This document shows positions 18,599 to 26,884 of a stretch of 64,000 bases of DNA, in pieces. Below the pieces are notes generated by a model, which searched no databases, had not been told where the DNA came from, and worked only from the letters and a program-made list of their open reading frames with translations. The position numbers and the translations under genes are program-made. The stretch's first letter is position 1. Each line of letters starts with the position of its first letter. The DNA comes from Acinetobacter albensis (lineage in GTDB: Bacteria > Pseudomonadota > Gammaproteobacteria > Pseudomonadales > Moraxellaceae): assembly GCF_900095025.1 (NCBI RefSeq), contig NZ_FMBK01000013.1:1-64000 (forward strand), written 5' to 3'.

Positions 18599-18941
18599 GT
18601 GATCTCCTCAGATATACATATTTGATAAAATGTTTTTGAGTATACCTCAATCTACAGCACTGTGGATTTTGAGGTTACGAATTTCATTGTATTTGAGGGT
18701 AGTTTTAAACCATATATTTTTTAAAATTTACAAATGACTCATCATTCGAAGATCGGATTGCAACGAATGCTTTTTGGGTTCTTTCAACATAAAAATAAAT
18801 TTAGCTTTATACAAACATCACACTCCCAAAGTTAAAGCCCTTAAACTATTCCTTAAGCAAAATTGCTGCTATACAAGCAGAAATGGTGCGCTCTTTTAAA
18901 TATACAAGCTAGACACCATTTCCCACACTCAATGGTAAATT
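18599..18941. other. Intergenic region between the M16 peptidase and GNAT genes
   Basis: No gene is seen in these 343 bp. It contains a minus-strand TATACT (plus 18639-18644) overlapped by a dyad CCTCAA (18645-18650)/TTGAGG (18669-18674), which may be the promoter and operator of the M16 gene. Near the other end are CTGCT-ATACA-AGCAG at 18866-18880 and AAATGGTG (18881-18888)/CACCATTT (18914-18921), which may fold in the 3' end of the GNAT transcript. Confidence 0.4.
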
Positions 18942-19391
18942 TTAGAGTAAATATTTGAAATAACTATAATTAGGATGATTTTCAACAAAAACATAATTTT
19001 GCTTTTGATAAAAACTGGCTGCCGCTTTGGTATCAATACTCAAACACAAGGCAGAAAAATTTGCACGTGCCTGTTTTTCCAGATGTTGTAAAAGCTGTTT
19101 TCCAACACCATGCTTACGATACTTCGGCAAGACATAAAAACGACGAACACGACCAATACGTGTATCAATTTCATTTTCATTCCATTGCTGATTGAGCCCC
19201 CCACAGGCAATTAACCGATCATCATCATAAGCAAAAAGAAGAAACTCCCCAGGTTGATTGAATCTATTTTTTCCACTTTCATACTCTTCAATCAATCCAT
19301 CAACCAATACCAAGCCTTCTTTGTGAGCTTGCTTCGCCAATTCTTTGATTTCTACAGGTAATGTTTCTGCCTGAGTAATGGTGATGTTCAT
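18942..19391 (-). CDS. GNAT family N-acetyltransferase
   Basis: A 149-residue acetyl-CoA-dependent transferase of unknown substrate. The core GNAT elements are present: RRFYVLPKYRKHGVGKQLLQHLE near residues 85-107, with the pyrophosphate-binding R/Q-x-x-G-x-G/A form (RKHGVG), then ALCLSIDTKAAASFYQKQNY near residue 125. LLFAYDDDRLIACGGL is the central beta pair. AAGGAAGGATAG lies before the ATG. It stands alone, minus strand, divergent from the PfkB operon across about 137 bp. Confidence 0.85.
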   Translation of the reverse strand: MNITITQAETLPVEIKELAKQAHKEGLVLVDGLIEEYESGKNRFNQPGEFLLFAYDDDRLIACGGLNQQWNENEIDTRIGRVRRFYVLPKYRKHGVGKQLLQHLEKQARANFSALCLSIDTKAAASFYQKQNYVFVENHPNYSYFKYLL

Positions 19392-19528
19392 CTATCCTTC
19401 CTTATCCTTTCTTAAGTTACATTCTGAACGAATCAATAGACAATATCTTGAATTTTATTCATCAATCTACAGCAATCATGAGCATTGGTGTAAACTTAGT
19501 GCTTTAATTTAAAATGTGAATCAAAGAC

Positions 19529-20533
19529 ATGGCAACTGTGGATCTTTTTGCAATTGGTAATGCACTCATCGACCAAGAATTTCAGGTTTCTGACGATTTC
19601 CTTGTCCAACAAAATTTGCAAAAAGGCACTATGCAGTTGACTGATGCTGAAACACAAGCAAATTTATATAATAATCTAATCGAAACGCAAGTATACAAAG
19701 GTCAAGCATCGGGCGGTTCTGCTGCAAATACGACAGTGGCTTTTAGTGCTTTGGGTGGAACCGCATTTTATGGTTGCCGTGTTGGTCATGATGAACTGGG
19801 TGGGATTTATTTAGCAGGATTAAATGAAGCAAAAGTTCAAACCACCGAAAAATCAGTGAGTCATGGCGTAACAGGGACCTGTATGGTACTTGTAAGTCCA
19901 GATTCTGAACGCACCATGCATACCTATTTAGGTATTACTGCTGAGTTAAGTGAAGATCAAATTTATTTTGAGCCTTTAAAATCTGCAAAATGGCTTTATC
20001 TTGAAGGCTATTTGTCTACCAGTGATTCTGCTCGACAAGCAGTCAAACAAGCACGTAAAATTGCTCGCGAACATGGTGTTAAAATCGCTCTGACCTTATC
20101 CGATCCAGCTATGGTGCAATATGCACGTCAAGGTTTAGATGAGTTATTGGATGATGGTGTAGACTTACTCCTCTGTAATCAGCAAGAAGCCCTGATGTAT
20201 ACCAATACTGAGACAATCGAAGCTGCGCTTGCTCAATTACAATTGAAAAGTAAATACACCGTCATTACATTATCAGCTGAAGGTGCTCTTATCTCAGATT
20301 CAGAGCAAACTTTTACGGTTCCAGGTCGAGCTGTTACAGCAGTAGATGCAAATGGTGCTGGTGATGCATTTGCAGGCGCGTTTCTTTATGCTTTAAATAC
20401 AGGTCTTAGTTTAAAAACTGCAGCTGAATTGGCAATACTCATTTCAAGTGAAGTTGTTTCACAATTTGGTCCACGTTTAAGTGTTCAACACTATGCAGAA
20501 TTATTAAATCATTTTCAAAAGGAATGTGCATAA
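19529..20533 (+). CDS. PfkB family sugar/nucleoside kinase (adenosine kinase-like)
   Basis: A 334-residue ribokinase-fold enzyme. It starts VDLFAIGNALIDQEFQV, has the substrate glycine pair in GQASGGSAANTTVAFSALGG (PfkB signature 1 region) and VGHDELGG, and the ATP/anion-hole motif DANGAGDAFAGAF near residue 275 with the catalytic aspartate. The pattern is closest to the adenosine kinase-like subgroup often annotated in Acinetobacter; the true substrate is not shown by sequence. Its stop overlaps the ATG of the Rieske gene (TAATG), so the two are translationally linked. Confidence 0.88.
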   Translation: MATVDLFAIGNALIDQEFQVSDDFLVQQNLQKGTMQLTDAETQANLYNNLIETQVYKGQASGGSAANTTVAFSALGGTAFYGCRVGHDELGGIYLAGLNEAKVQTTEKSVSHGVTGTCMVLVSPDSERTMHTYLGITAELSEDQIYFEPLKSAKWLYLEGYLSTSDSARQAVKQARKIAREHGVKIALTLSDPAMVQYARQGLDELLDDGVDLLLCNQQEALMYTNTETIEAALAQLQLKSKYTVITLSAEGALISDSEQTFTVPGRAVTAVDANGAGDAFAGAFLYALNTGLSLKTAAELAILISSEVVSQFGPRLSVQHYAELLNHFQKECA

Positions 20534-20859
20534 TGCTTAAAATTGCCATGACGGAAGAAATTCCCGAGCGTGAAGCTCGTGCTTATGAAACAGCGAATGG
20601 TGATACTATTTTTATTACCCAACGTGATGGTTCATTTTATGCTTATCAAAATATATGTCCGCACTTACAAGTTGAATTAGAATTTTTAGAAAATCAATTC
20701 TTAGATCAAGACCAAGAATATATTCAATGCTCTACACACGGTGCACTGTTTGTTGTAGAAACAGGTGAATGTATTTCGGGTCCATGCCAAGGTGAGTCAC
20801 TTGAAAAAGTGAACATTAATGTGCACTCTGATGGCGGAATTTATCTAAACGAAGCATAA
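20533..20859 (+). CDS. Rieske [2Fe-2S] ferredoxin-like protein
   Basis: A 108-residue soluble Rieske protein. The cluster ligands are in ICPHL (Cys-x-His) and CSTHGALFV (Cys-x-x-His), separated by about 23 residues, followed by the GECISGPC turn. There is no membrane anchor and no oxygenase domain, so it resembles the small NirD/ferredoxin-like Rieske proteins that pass electrons to unknown partners. The ATG at 20533 overlaps the preceding stop and has AAGGA 8 nt upstream; an in-frame ATG at 20524 is less likely. It is the middle gene of a three-gene operon. Confidence 0.88.
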   Translation: MLKIAMTEEIPEREARAYETANGDTIFITQRDGSFYAYQNICPHLQVELEFLENQFLDQDQEYIQCSTHGALFVVETGECISGPCQGESLEKVNINVHSDGGIYLNEA

Positions 20860-20878
20860 AAACCAATGGAATTTTATC

Positions 20879-21496
20879 ATGCTTGAGTTTTTGCAAAACT
20901 ATAATTTAATCCCCTTTCATTTAAGTTTATTGGCTTTGCTCCTCCTCAGCATGATAGAAACTATTGGGTATTACTTTAATATTCGCCCTATGCAATTTTT
21001 AAAACATTTATTCCCTAAAAAGCTAACCGAATCTCCTTTGCTCAGTGTTAAATTTTCTAAAACTTTGATTATTGTTTTTTTATTAATGAATTTTAGTTTT
21101 TCCGGTTATTTTTTACAGCTTTGTGCATTTGCACGCCAACAAGAATTTTTACCTGCTTATTACCTGATTCTTCCCGCTCTTATCATTGCGATTTTCTTTA
21201 CTGTATTTATGATTCACTGTTTAGATCAAGTGATTAAACCTACAAAAACCAAGCGACAAATTACGCTGCTTGGACATTTAGCCACCATTTCAAGCGGCAA
21301 TGCGCGCCCAGGATTTTCTGCTCAAGCAAGGGTCAGAGATCATTTTGGACAATTACACTATGTTCAAGTTGAACCTGAATTTGGCGAATTAGAATTTCAA
21401 TCACAAATAATTCTTATTCGATTAAAAAAATCGCATTACGTCGCCAAAAAGATTTCTAAATCGAATACTTTATTTACGCTCGAACATGATTCTTAG
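20879..21496 (+). CDS. YqiJ/OB-fold (DUF1449)-like membrane protein
   Basis: A 205-residue protein with three hydrophobic segments in the first 120 residues (around 15-35, 62-85 and 96-118), then a soluble C-terminal domain with LLGHLATISSGNARPGFSAQARVRDHFGQLHYVQVEP, which resembles the OB-fold end of YqiJ/NfeD-like proteins. YqiJ usually sits next to a flotillin (YqiK); no flotillin gene is nearby here. It follows the Rieske gene by 19 bp and is last in the PfkB-Rieske operon. The family call is by pattern and is moderate. Confidence 0.65.
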   Translation: MLEFLQNYNLIPFHLSLLALLLLSMIETIGYYFNIRPMQFLKHLFPKKLTESPLLSVKFSKTLIIVFLLMNFSFSGYFLQLCAFARQQEFLPAYYLILPALIIAIFFTVFMIHCLDQVIKPTKTKRQITLLGHLATISSGNARPGFSAQARVRDHFGQLHYVQVEPEFGELEFQSQIILIRLKKSHYVAKKISKSNTLFTLEHDS

Positions 21497-21535
21497 ACTT
21501 TTAAAATTGCTATTTTAAACAATTATACGCAGTAT

Positions 21536-21576
21536 AAAGCACAACACAGTAATCAAATGATTATATGTTGTGCTTT
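21536..21576. terminator. Long hairpin after the YqiJ-like gene
   Basis: AAAGCACAACA (21536-21546) pairs with TGTTGTGCTTT (21566-21576), and TAATCA/TGATTA (21550-21563) extends the stem inside. It lies between convergent genes. T runs are short, so termination strength is uncertain. Confidence 0.6.
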
Positions 21577-21611
21577 AAAATAAAGTGATATCAAGCTGTT
21601 AAAATGTGAGA

Positions 21612-22256
21612 TTAGCGTTTCAAGAAACCTGACACCAAGTTCATGACTTGCTGAATATCATTATTGGCTTCTTGTTTATCGGTGTGTTCGCCTTGAGGTG
21701 TCAACGAATCAATAATTTGCGGCAACACTTTAGAAATCGCGCTATAAATGTCCTGTTTCGGTACTTGCGCTTCTTCTGCAACTTGCGCTACTTCCTGCTC
21801 ATCAAATAAGCTTTGCACTTGCTGTTGGTCTACACTTGCATTATCACCAGGACCTGTCGATACCCAGTCATCCACTTGCTGATTTAGCCCCATGCCTTTT
21901 AATTTTTCTAAAGCGCCCTGTATCCCACCTTGTTTTTGAATCCACGCCAACACCAAAGGTAAAACTGCAATCAATAAGGTTTTTGCACCACCGCCGCCTA
22001 AACCACTGTTTTTGGAATTCGATTGAGTTTGCTGTGTACCTCCTAAATGTCCCAAAACAGAGCCAAGTATTCCACCGAGACCACTTTGTTGTGATTGCGT
22101 CTGATTATGCGGGGTTTGCTGTGTATTATTCGTGTTTAATTGCCCCAAGACAGAACCTAAAATCCCACCTAAACCGCCTTGTTGCGATTGATTTTGCTGG
22201 CTGCCACCCAAAGCCTGCTTTGCCAGTATTTCCACAATATTGCTAAGATTAGTCAT
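21612..22256 (-). CDS. DUF937/YidB-like protein with duplicated low-complexity N-terminus
   Basis: A 214-residue protein. The N-terminal 90 residues are rich in Gln, Gly, Asn and Ser and contain two near-copies of QSQQxGLGGILGSVLGxL (about residues 23-40 and 53-71). A hydrophobic patch TLLIAVLPLVLAWIQKQGG (about 91-110) leads into the YidB/DUF937 domain with LEKLKGMGLNQQVDDWVSTGPG and a helical end (KVLPQIIDSLTPQGE). The YidB family has no settled function. It is a single gene on the minus strand. Confidence 0.8.
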   Translation of the reverse strand: MTNLSNIVEILAKQALGGSQQNQSQQGGLGGILGSVLGQLNTNNTQQTPHNQTQSQQSGLGGILGSVLGHLGGTQQTQSNSKNSGLGGGGAKTLLIAVLPLVLAWIQKQGGIQGALEKLKGMGLNQQVDDWVSTGPGDNASVDQQQVQSLFDEQEVAQVAEEAQVPKQDIYSAISKVLPQIIDSLTPQGEHTDKQEANNDIQQVMNLVSGFLKR

Positions 22257-22359
22257 TCTTTTATCCTGATCTATGTTTTATAAAAGCATACGATGCTTTC
22301 AAAATATTAGATCAAGTGAATTGTTAAAATTTGCAATACTGAAAAAACATGAATAAATT

Positions 22360-22830
22360 TTACCAGCGAAACTTATTCCAGTTATCAGGATTCGCCCAGA
22401 ATTTAGAATTAAACCAGTCTGGCACGTGCTTATAAGTCAAAATATTAAATTGCCATAACGCAAAATTATTAGAATATCGAGTTTTATCTATAAGCTGAGT
22501 AAATCCCAAAGAACGTAATAATTTTTCGTCTTGCAAGTGACTGACGACGACTATTCGTTTCGCCATCAAATCCCTTAATTTCACCAATAATTGAGATTTT
22601 TCTGTATTTGAAATATGACTGAATTCTGGAGAATCTAGCAATATAAATCCCAAATCATATCGTTGGGTAAAAGGCAGACTTAAAAACCCAGTTACGTTAA
22701 AATAGTGCCATTGAATGGATTGATTGTGATCGTATTGGCTTAAATTTTGACCAATACACAATGCAGTTTGAATAGGCTGTTCTTTAAATAAATCGTCTAG
22801 CATCGAAGCAATGACATTTTGTTCAGCCAT
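22360..22830 (-). CDS. DUF6231-like hypothetical protein
   Basis: A 156-residue soluble protein. QTALCIGQNLSQY, YDLGFILLDSPEF and AKRIVVVSHLQDEKLLRSLGF suggest a Rossmann-like fold, and it matches my memory of the DUF6231 proteins of Acinetobacter and Pseudomonas. No catalytic motif is recognised. The frame opens at 22881, but the ATG at 22830 has AAGGA 7 nt upstream. It is divergent from the DUF2797 gene with only 34 bp between the start codons, so the two promoters must overlap each other or the opposing gene. Confidence 0.7.
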   Translation of the reverse strand: MAEQNVIASMLDDLFKEQPIQTALCIGQNLSQYDHNQSIQWHYFNVTGFLSLPFTQRYDLGFILLDSPEFSHISNTEKSQLLVKLRDLMAKRIVVVSHLQDEKLLRSLGFTQLIDKTRYSNNFALWQFNILTYKHVPDWFNSKFWANPDNWNKFRW

Positions 22831-22864
22831 AACTGCATCCTTATTATTTGAGAGAGTATTCTTC

Positions 22865-23737
22865 ATGGAACTACAAGGCATTTGCTATAAAATGCATGCG
22901 GGTTTAAAGCAGCCTATTGTAACTGATCAACAGACCTGTAAGGCAAATGTAGAATATAAATTTGTGCTAGATCGCGCTGAAATAGACATTCCTTTTACCT
23001 TAGGTCAAGAAGTCGAAATTGAATGGACAGGCAATATTTACTGTGTCTCTTGTGGCAACAAAACACCAAAATCTTATGCACAAGGTCATTGTTTTAAATG
23101 TTTCAAAACAAAGGCCTCTTGTGACCTCTGTATTATGAAACCAGAGACGTGCCACTACCATTTAGGCACTTGCCGTCAAGACAGTTTCGCTCATGAAGTC
23201 TGCTTTCAGCCGCATATCGTCTATCTGGCCAACTCAAGTGCATTAAAAGTAGGAATCACTCGTTTCGGTCAAATGCCCACTCGCTGGTTAGACCAAGGGG
23301 CAACTCAAGCCTTACCTTTTTTAAAAGTTGGTTCACGTCGGCTCTCAGGGCAGCTTGAAATTCTATTTGGTACTCAAGTGGCTGATAAAACCGATTGGCG
23401 CAAGCTGCTTAAAGGTGAAGCTGAGCCATTGGATTTACTAGAAGTACGGGAAAGACTCTTAGAGGAATTTGCGCCAAAAATTCAGACCATTCGTGAAGAA
23501 TTCAGTCAAAATATTGAATTTAATGAAACCGTAGAATTACTGGAAAATGAACTGCCTCGTGAATTTGCCTATCCGGTAGACCACTATCCCGAAAAAATAA
23601 AATCGCACAATCTCGATAAAACACCCATTATTCGGGGCGTTTTACAGGGAATTAAAGGTCAATATTTAATTTTAGATACGGGTGTGATTAATATTCGAAA
23701 ATATTCAGGATATCAACTTAAATTACGTGCTAACTAA
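22865..23737 (+). CDS. DUF2797 cysteine-rich protein
   Basis: A 290-residue protein with a zinc-finger-like N-terminal region: CVSCG, then HCFKC, CDLC, and CHYHLGTC between about residues 59 and 102, enough for two or more zinc sites. It is followed by HIVYLANSSALKVGITR and TRWLDQGATQALPF, the signature of DUF2797, whose fold has been compared with GIY-YIG-like nucleases; nuclease activity is not shown. The ORF is open from 22811 but the ATG at 22865 is the likely start. It is back-to-back with the DUF6231-like gene and ends at a terminator shared with ppiD. Confidence 0.82.
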   Translation: MELQGICYKMHAGLKQPIVTDQQTCKANVEYKFVLDRAEIDIPFTLGQEVEIEWTGNIYCVSCGNKTPKSYAQGHCFKCFKTKASCDLCIMKPETCHYHLGTCRQDSFAHEVCFQPHIVYLANSSALKVGITRFGQMPTRWLDQGATQALPFLKVGSRRLSGQLEILFGTQVADKTDWRKLLKGEAEPLDLLEVRERLLEEFAPKIQTIREEFSQNIEFNETVELLENELPREFAYPVDHYPEKIKSHNLDKTPIIRGVLQGIKGQYLILDTGVINIRKYSGYQLKLRAN

Positions 23738-23750
23738 ATCAAATGATATT

Positions 23751-23781
23751 AAAAAAACCTGCATTAATGCAGGTTTTTTTT
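23751..23781. terminator. Bidirectional terminator between DUF2797 gene and ppiD-like gene
   Basis: A palindromic stem AAAAAACCTGCATT/AATGCAGGTTTTTT at about 23752-23779, with T runs on both strands, separates these convergent genes. Confidence 0.88.
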
Positions 23782-23795
23782 AATACTGAGATCAA

Positions 23796-25664
23796 TTATT
23801 TAATCTTAGCATGCGATTTTAAATACTCAGTGTAGTCGTCTAATTCTTGCTGACCACGAAGCTGTTGATATAATTTAGACAATTCACTCAATTGCTGATC
23901 ATTTAAAGCATTTGAAGTCGTCTTGTTCACATTTGATACAGCTACAACCACCAACTCATTCGGTAGTGATGCCGTACTCACTGACCACATCCCAGCCTTT
24001 GGTGCTGCAAGACTAAATGCTACGCGCTCAATCTCACGTTTTAAACCTTGAGACCGTGTGAACACTCCCGCACTCTCGAATGCCATTTTACTCTGTGCCA
24101 ACACTGCAGCAGCGGGCTGTGATTTAAAACTATTCAAGGTAGATTGAATTTTTGCTTTCGCAGCATCACTTGCTTTTTGCTCAATCAATTGAACTGTGAC
24201 ACGAGGAGTCGCTTCTGTAAGATTTTGCACACCAGCCGCATGGTAGTCACGTACTTTAATCCAAACAGTATCACCATTGCTTAGCTGAATACTGCTCGAA
24301 GCATTACGATCCCCATTTTTAACATCGTCATTAAAGAGTTTCACTTTTACATTAGAATCACTTAATACAGGATGTTGAGTCGACAAAGTCATACCTTTAA
24401 CAGATTGCACAGTCACGCCTTTGACTTCCTGAGCAACGACATCTAAAGCATCACTCCCGACCACCATTTCGTTTAAATTATTTACAGTATCTGAAAAAGC
24501 ATTTGCAGATTTATTCTTTTGCAACTCTGCCAATAAACGTGGTTTTTCTGCCTCAAATGATGGAATTTTCACCGATGCAACTTCTGTTTCAATTAAATGA
24601 TAGCCATATTGAGTTTTGACCGGTGCAGAAACTTGGGTCGATTTTAACGAAGCAACCGCCTGATCAAATGCATCACCAAATACACCTTTTTCATACGCCT
24701 CAATGACACCGCCTTTGGCTTTAGACTCAGTATCATCTGAATACTGTGCAGCAGCTTGAGCAAAGGTCATTCCTGCTTTAATTTTTGCAGCAGCTTCATC
24801 AGCCAACTTTTTCGCTTCAGCATCTGAGCGACTATCTGCAGTAATTAAAATATGTTTAACCAATGGTTTAATATTTTTCTTTTGCCCATCAACAAACGTT
24901 GCATAAGCTTGCTGTAATTCGGTATCTGTAACTTGAACATTAGCAGGTGCAATATTGGTCGGTGTTATTACCACGTAATCTACATCAACACTTGCAACCT
25001 GCTTAAATGCAGCTTTGTGCTTGTTATAATAAGCCTCAACTTCTTGCGGTGTTACTTTAATATTTTTCTTATATTCATCAAGCTTAATACTCGCGAGATG
25101 TAAAGTACGCTGTTCCGTCTGCAAATTAGCAATTTGTTGAATATCAGGTTTACTTACCAAAGCATAGTCTGTAAATGTTGAGGTCAACATTTTTAAAGCA
25201 TGATCTTGGCGCAAATTAACAATTAAAGCGTCATTGGTCATACCCACCGAACGCAAATAATTTGCATATAAAGTTTCGGAGAATTTACCATTTTCTTGAA
25301 AATTTGGTTGCTGTGCTACCATTTGCTCAATCTGGGTATCACTTAAAGAAATCCCCAACTCTTCTGCTTGTTGTAGTAACAAAGTACGAGCCACCAAAGT
25401 ATCTAAAGCTTTATTTTGAATAAAAGATTGATTCAATAAAGTTTCATCACCATTGGCATAGCTTAAGTATTGTTCTTTAAATGTTTTGGTGAGCGCTTCT
25501 AATTCTTTGTTGGAAATATCTTGTCCATTGACCACTTTTGCCGAATCTTCAGACTTTCCACCACTAAAATATCCTTCAATACCTACAAGTGCCAAAGGGG
25601 TTAAAAACAAAATAAGCAAAACCTTGCCCAACCAACCCTTAATAACTTTACGAAAAGATTCCAT
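23796..25664 (-). CDS. ppiD: PpiD-like periplasmic peptidyl-prolyl isomerase/chaperone
   Basis: A 622-residue inner-membrane-anchored chaperone facing the periplasm, associated with the Sec translocon and outer-membrane protein folding. It has a short cytoplasmic head, one transmembrane helix (about residues 13-32, VLLILFLTPLALVGIEGYF), a SurA-N-like helical domain with NQSFIQNKALDTLVARTLL, and a parvulin domain at about 265-360 (VKHILITADSR, then FAQAAAQYSDD and TQYGYHLIE). A second, degenerate parvulin-like region and helical C-terminus follow. Length matches PpiD (623 in E. coli). As in E. coli, the HU gene is its upstream neighbour. Confidence 0.93.
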   Translation of the reverse strand: MESFRKVIKGWLGKVLLILFLTPLALVGIEGYFSGGKSEDSAKVVNGQDISNKELEALTKTFKEQYLSYANGDETLLNQSFIQNKALDTLVARTLLLQQAEELGISLSDTQIEQMVAQQPNFQENGKFSETLYANYLRSVGMTNDALIVNLRQDHALKMLTSTFTDYALVSKPDIQQIANLQTEQRTLHLASIKLDEYKKNIKVTPQEVEAYYNKHKAAFKQVASVDVDYVVITPTNIAPANVQVTDTELQQAYATFVDGQKKNIKPLVKHILITADSRSDAEAKKLADEAAAKIKAGMTFAQAAAQYSDDTESKAKGGVIEAYEKGVFGDAFDQAVASLKSTQVSAPVKTQYGYHLIETEVASVKIPSFEAEKPRLLAELQKNKSANAFSDTVNNLNEMVVGSDALDVVAQEVKGVTVQSVKGMTLSTQHPVLSDSNVKVKLFNDDVKNGDRNASSSIQLSNGDTVWIKVRDYHAAGVQNLTEATPRVTVQLIEQKASDAAKAKIQSTLNSFKSQPAAAVLAQSKMAFESAGVFTRSQGLKREIERVAFSLAAPKAGMWSVSTASLPNELVVVAVSNVNKTTSNALNDQQLSELSKLYQQLRGQQELDDYTEYLKSHAKIK

Positions 25665-25750
25665 AAGTATTCCAATATTTTATTTGTGAGGGATTTTACC
25701 CGAAAACCTGTAATGAATGAATGAGTTCAAACTATAAATTAGCTTTATTA

Positions 25751-25780
25751 ATAAAAAACGCGCCGATGAGGCGCGTTTTA
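25751..25780 (-). terminator. Terminator of the HU gene
   Basis: AAAACGCGCC (25755-25764) pairs with GGCGCGTTTT (25770-25779). On the minus strand it is followed by a T run, 16 bp after the HU stop. Confidence 0.85.
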
Positions 25781-25795
25781 AGGCTTTAAAAAAGA

Positions 25796-26068
25796 TTAAG
25801 CAACAGAATCTTTCAAACCCTTACCAGCTTTAAAACTAGGAACTTTACTTGCTTTAATTTCTAAAGCTGCACCAGTCTGTGGATTACGACCAGTGCGTGC
25901 TGCACGTTCTTTAACATTGAATGTGCCGAAACCAACAAGAGTAACGGTATCACCAGATTTAAGCGCTTCGGTAATGGAAGCAATTGTCGCGTCTAAGGCT
26001 TTACCTGCATCAGTCTTAGACAATCCCCCTTTCTCTGCAATTGCATCGATTAATTCTGATTTATTCAT
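25796..26068 (-). CDS. hupB: HU family DNA-binding protein
   Basis: A 90-residue nucleoid protein that binds and bends DNA without sequence specificity. It has [21 protein letters not shown] at the start and the DNA-arm signature [21 protein letters not shown] at residues 46-66, with the intercalating proline. Size is standard. It is upstream of ppiD, the arrangement seen for hupB in many proteobacteria, but a terminator separates the two. AGAGGAC lies before the ATG. Confidence 0.95.
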   Translation of the reverse strand: MNKSELIDAIAEKGGLSKTDAGKALDATIASITEALKSGDTVTLVGFGTFNVKERAARTGRNPQTGAALEIKASKVPSFKAGKGLKDSVA

Positions 26069-26226
26069 GAAGATTATGTCCTCTTAATATCGTTTATTTA
26101 AGGTCTAAGGATTCCATAACACCTTTATAGCAATGCTTTAGGGCAAAACGCAATACTTTAGATCGGCATTTCTATAAAATAAATATGAAAAAATTTGTTG
26201 AATAATGCATAAAAAGCAAAATTGTT

Positions 26227-26694
26227 TCATTTTTTTACAATTTGTTCTTTTAAAATTTTATTCTCTTCTACCAACATATCAACTTTGCTATGTAGCTGTA
26301 ATATGAGATTTTCTAGATGCTGAATATCTTTCACTGTCACCAAACCAATTCGGTTTAAAGAGTGATGGACACTGTGATCAATCAACTTTTCAACCTTATC
26401 TTTTGTATCCGTAACAGACTCTTTTGCTTTTTCAGATACTTTTTCTACTGTCTGATCTGCGATTTCAGTCGTTTTGGATTCAAGCTCTTCGCCCACTTTT
26501 ACCAAGGAGTCAAATAATTTATTTCCTTCTTCTTCTGCACGTGAAAAAGCACCTAAACCAGCCAACCAAATTTGTTGCGTATATTTACGAAAATCCAAAC
26601 TAGACTTACGTCCAGATTGTAACTTATTCTTTGATTTATCAGAATTTTCTCTTACTGAATGATCCGCAGTTTGATCCTTTTCACGTTTATCCAT
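26227..26694 (-). CDS. Phasin family (polyhydroxyalkanoate granule-associated) protein
   Basis: A 155-residue helical protein. KYTQQIWLAGLGAFSRAEEEGNKLFDSLVKVGE (about residues 37-69) is the characteristic phasin segment, followed by charged coiled-coil helices (VEKVSEKAKESVTD) and a C-terminal coiled coil after the SLNRIGLVTVKDI turn. Phasins coat PHA granules, but Acinetobacter strains without PHA genes also carry such proteins, so its role is uncertain; no pha gene lies in the window. AGGAGAAA precedes the ATG. It is divergent from the UbiJ-like gene. Confidence 0.87.
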   Translation of the reverse strand: MDKREKDQTADHSVRENSDKSKNKLQSGRKSSLDFRKYTQQIWLAGLGAFSRAEEEGNKLFDSLVKVGEELESKTTEIADQTVEKVSEKAKESVTDTKDKVEKLIDHSVHHSLNRIGLVTVKDIQHLENLILQLHSKVDMLVEENKILKEQIVKK

Positions 26695-26826
26695 GCCACA
26701 TTTCTCCTATCATTCTAAATACCCTTTAATATATTTTATCCACAAAATGCACTCATAATAGCAAATTAAATACTTGATCGATTTGCTAAACTGTTCTACA
26801 AAGCAAGATATTGTTTATTTAGTTTA

Positions 26827-26859
26827 GTCCTGAGGACATGTTTCGAGCATCGGATGCTC
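26827..26859 (+). promoter_or_regulatory. Two short hairpins in the leader of the SCP2/UbiJ-like gene
   Basis: GTCC-TGA-GGAC (26827-26837) and GAGCAT-CGG-ATGCTC (26845-26859) lie in tandem within 60 bp upstream of the ATG at 26885. They could affect translation or mRNA stability; no known riboswitch is recognised. Confidence 0.4.
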
Positions 26860-26884
26860 TAGTTTAAGGTAAGGATTGGGTTTT

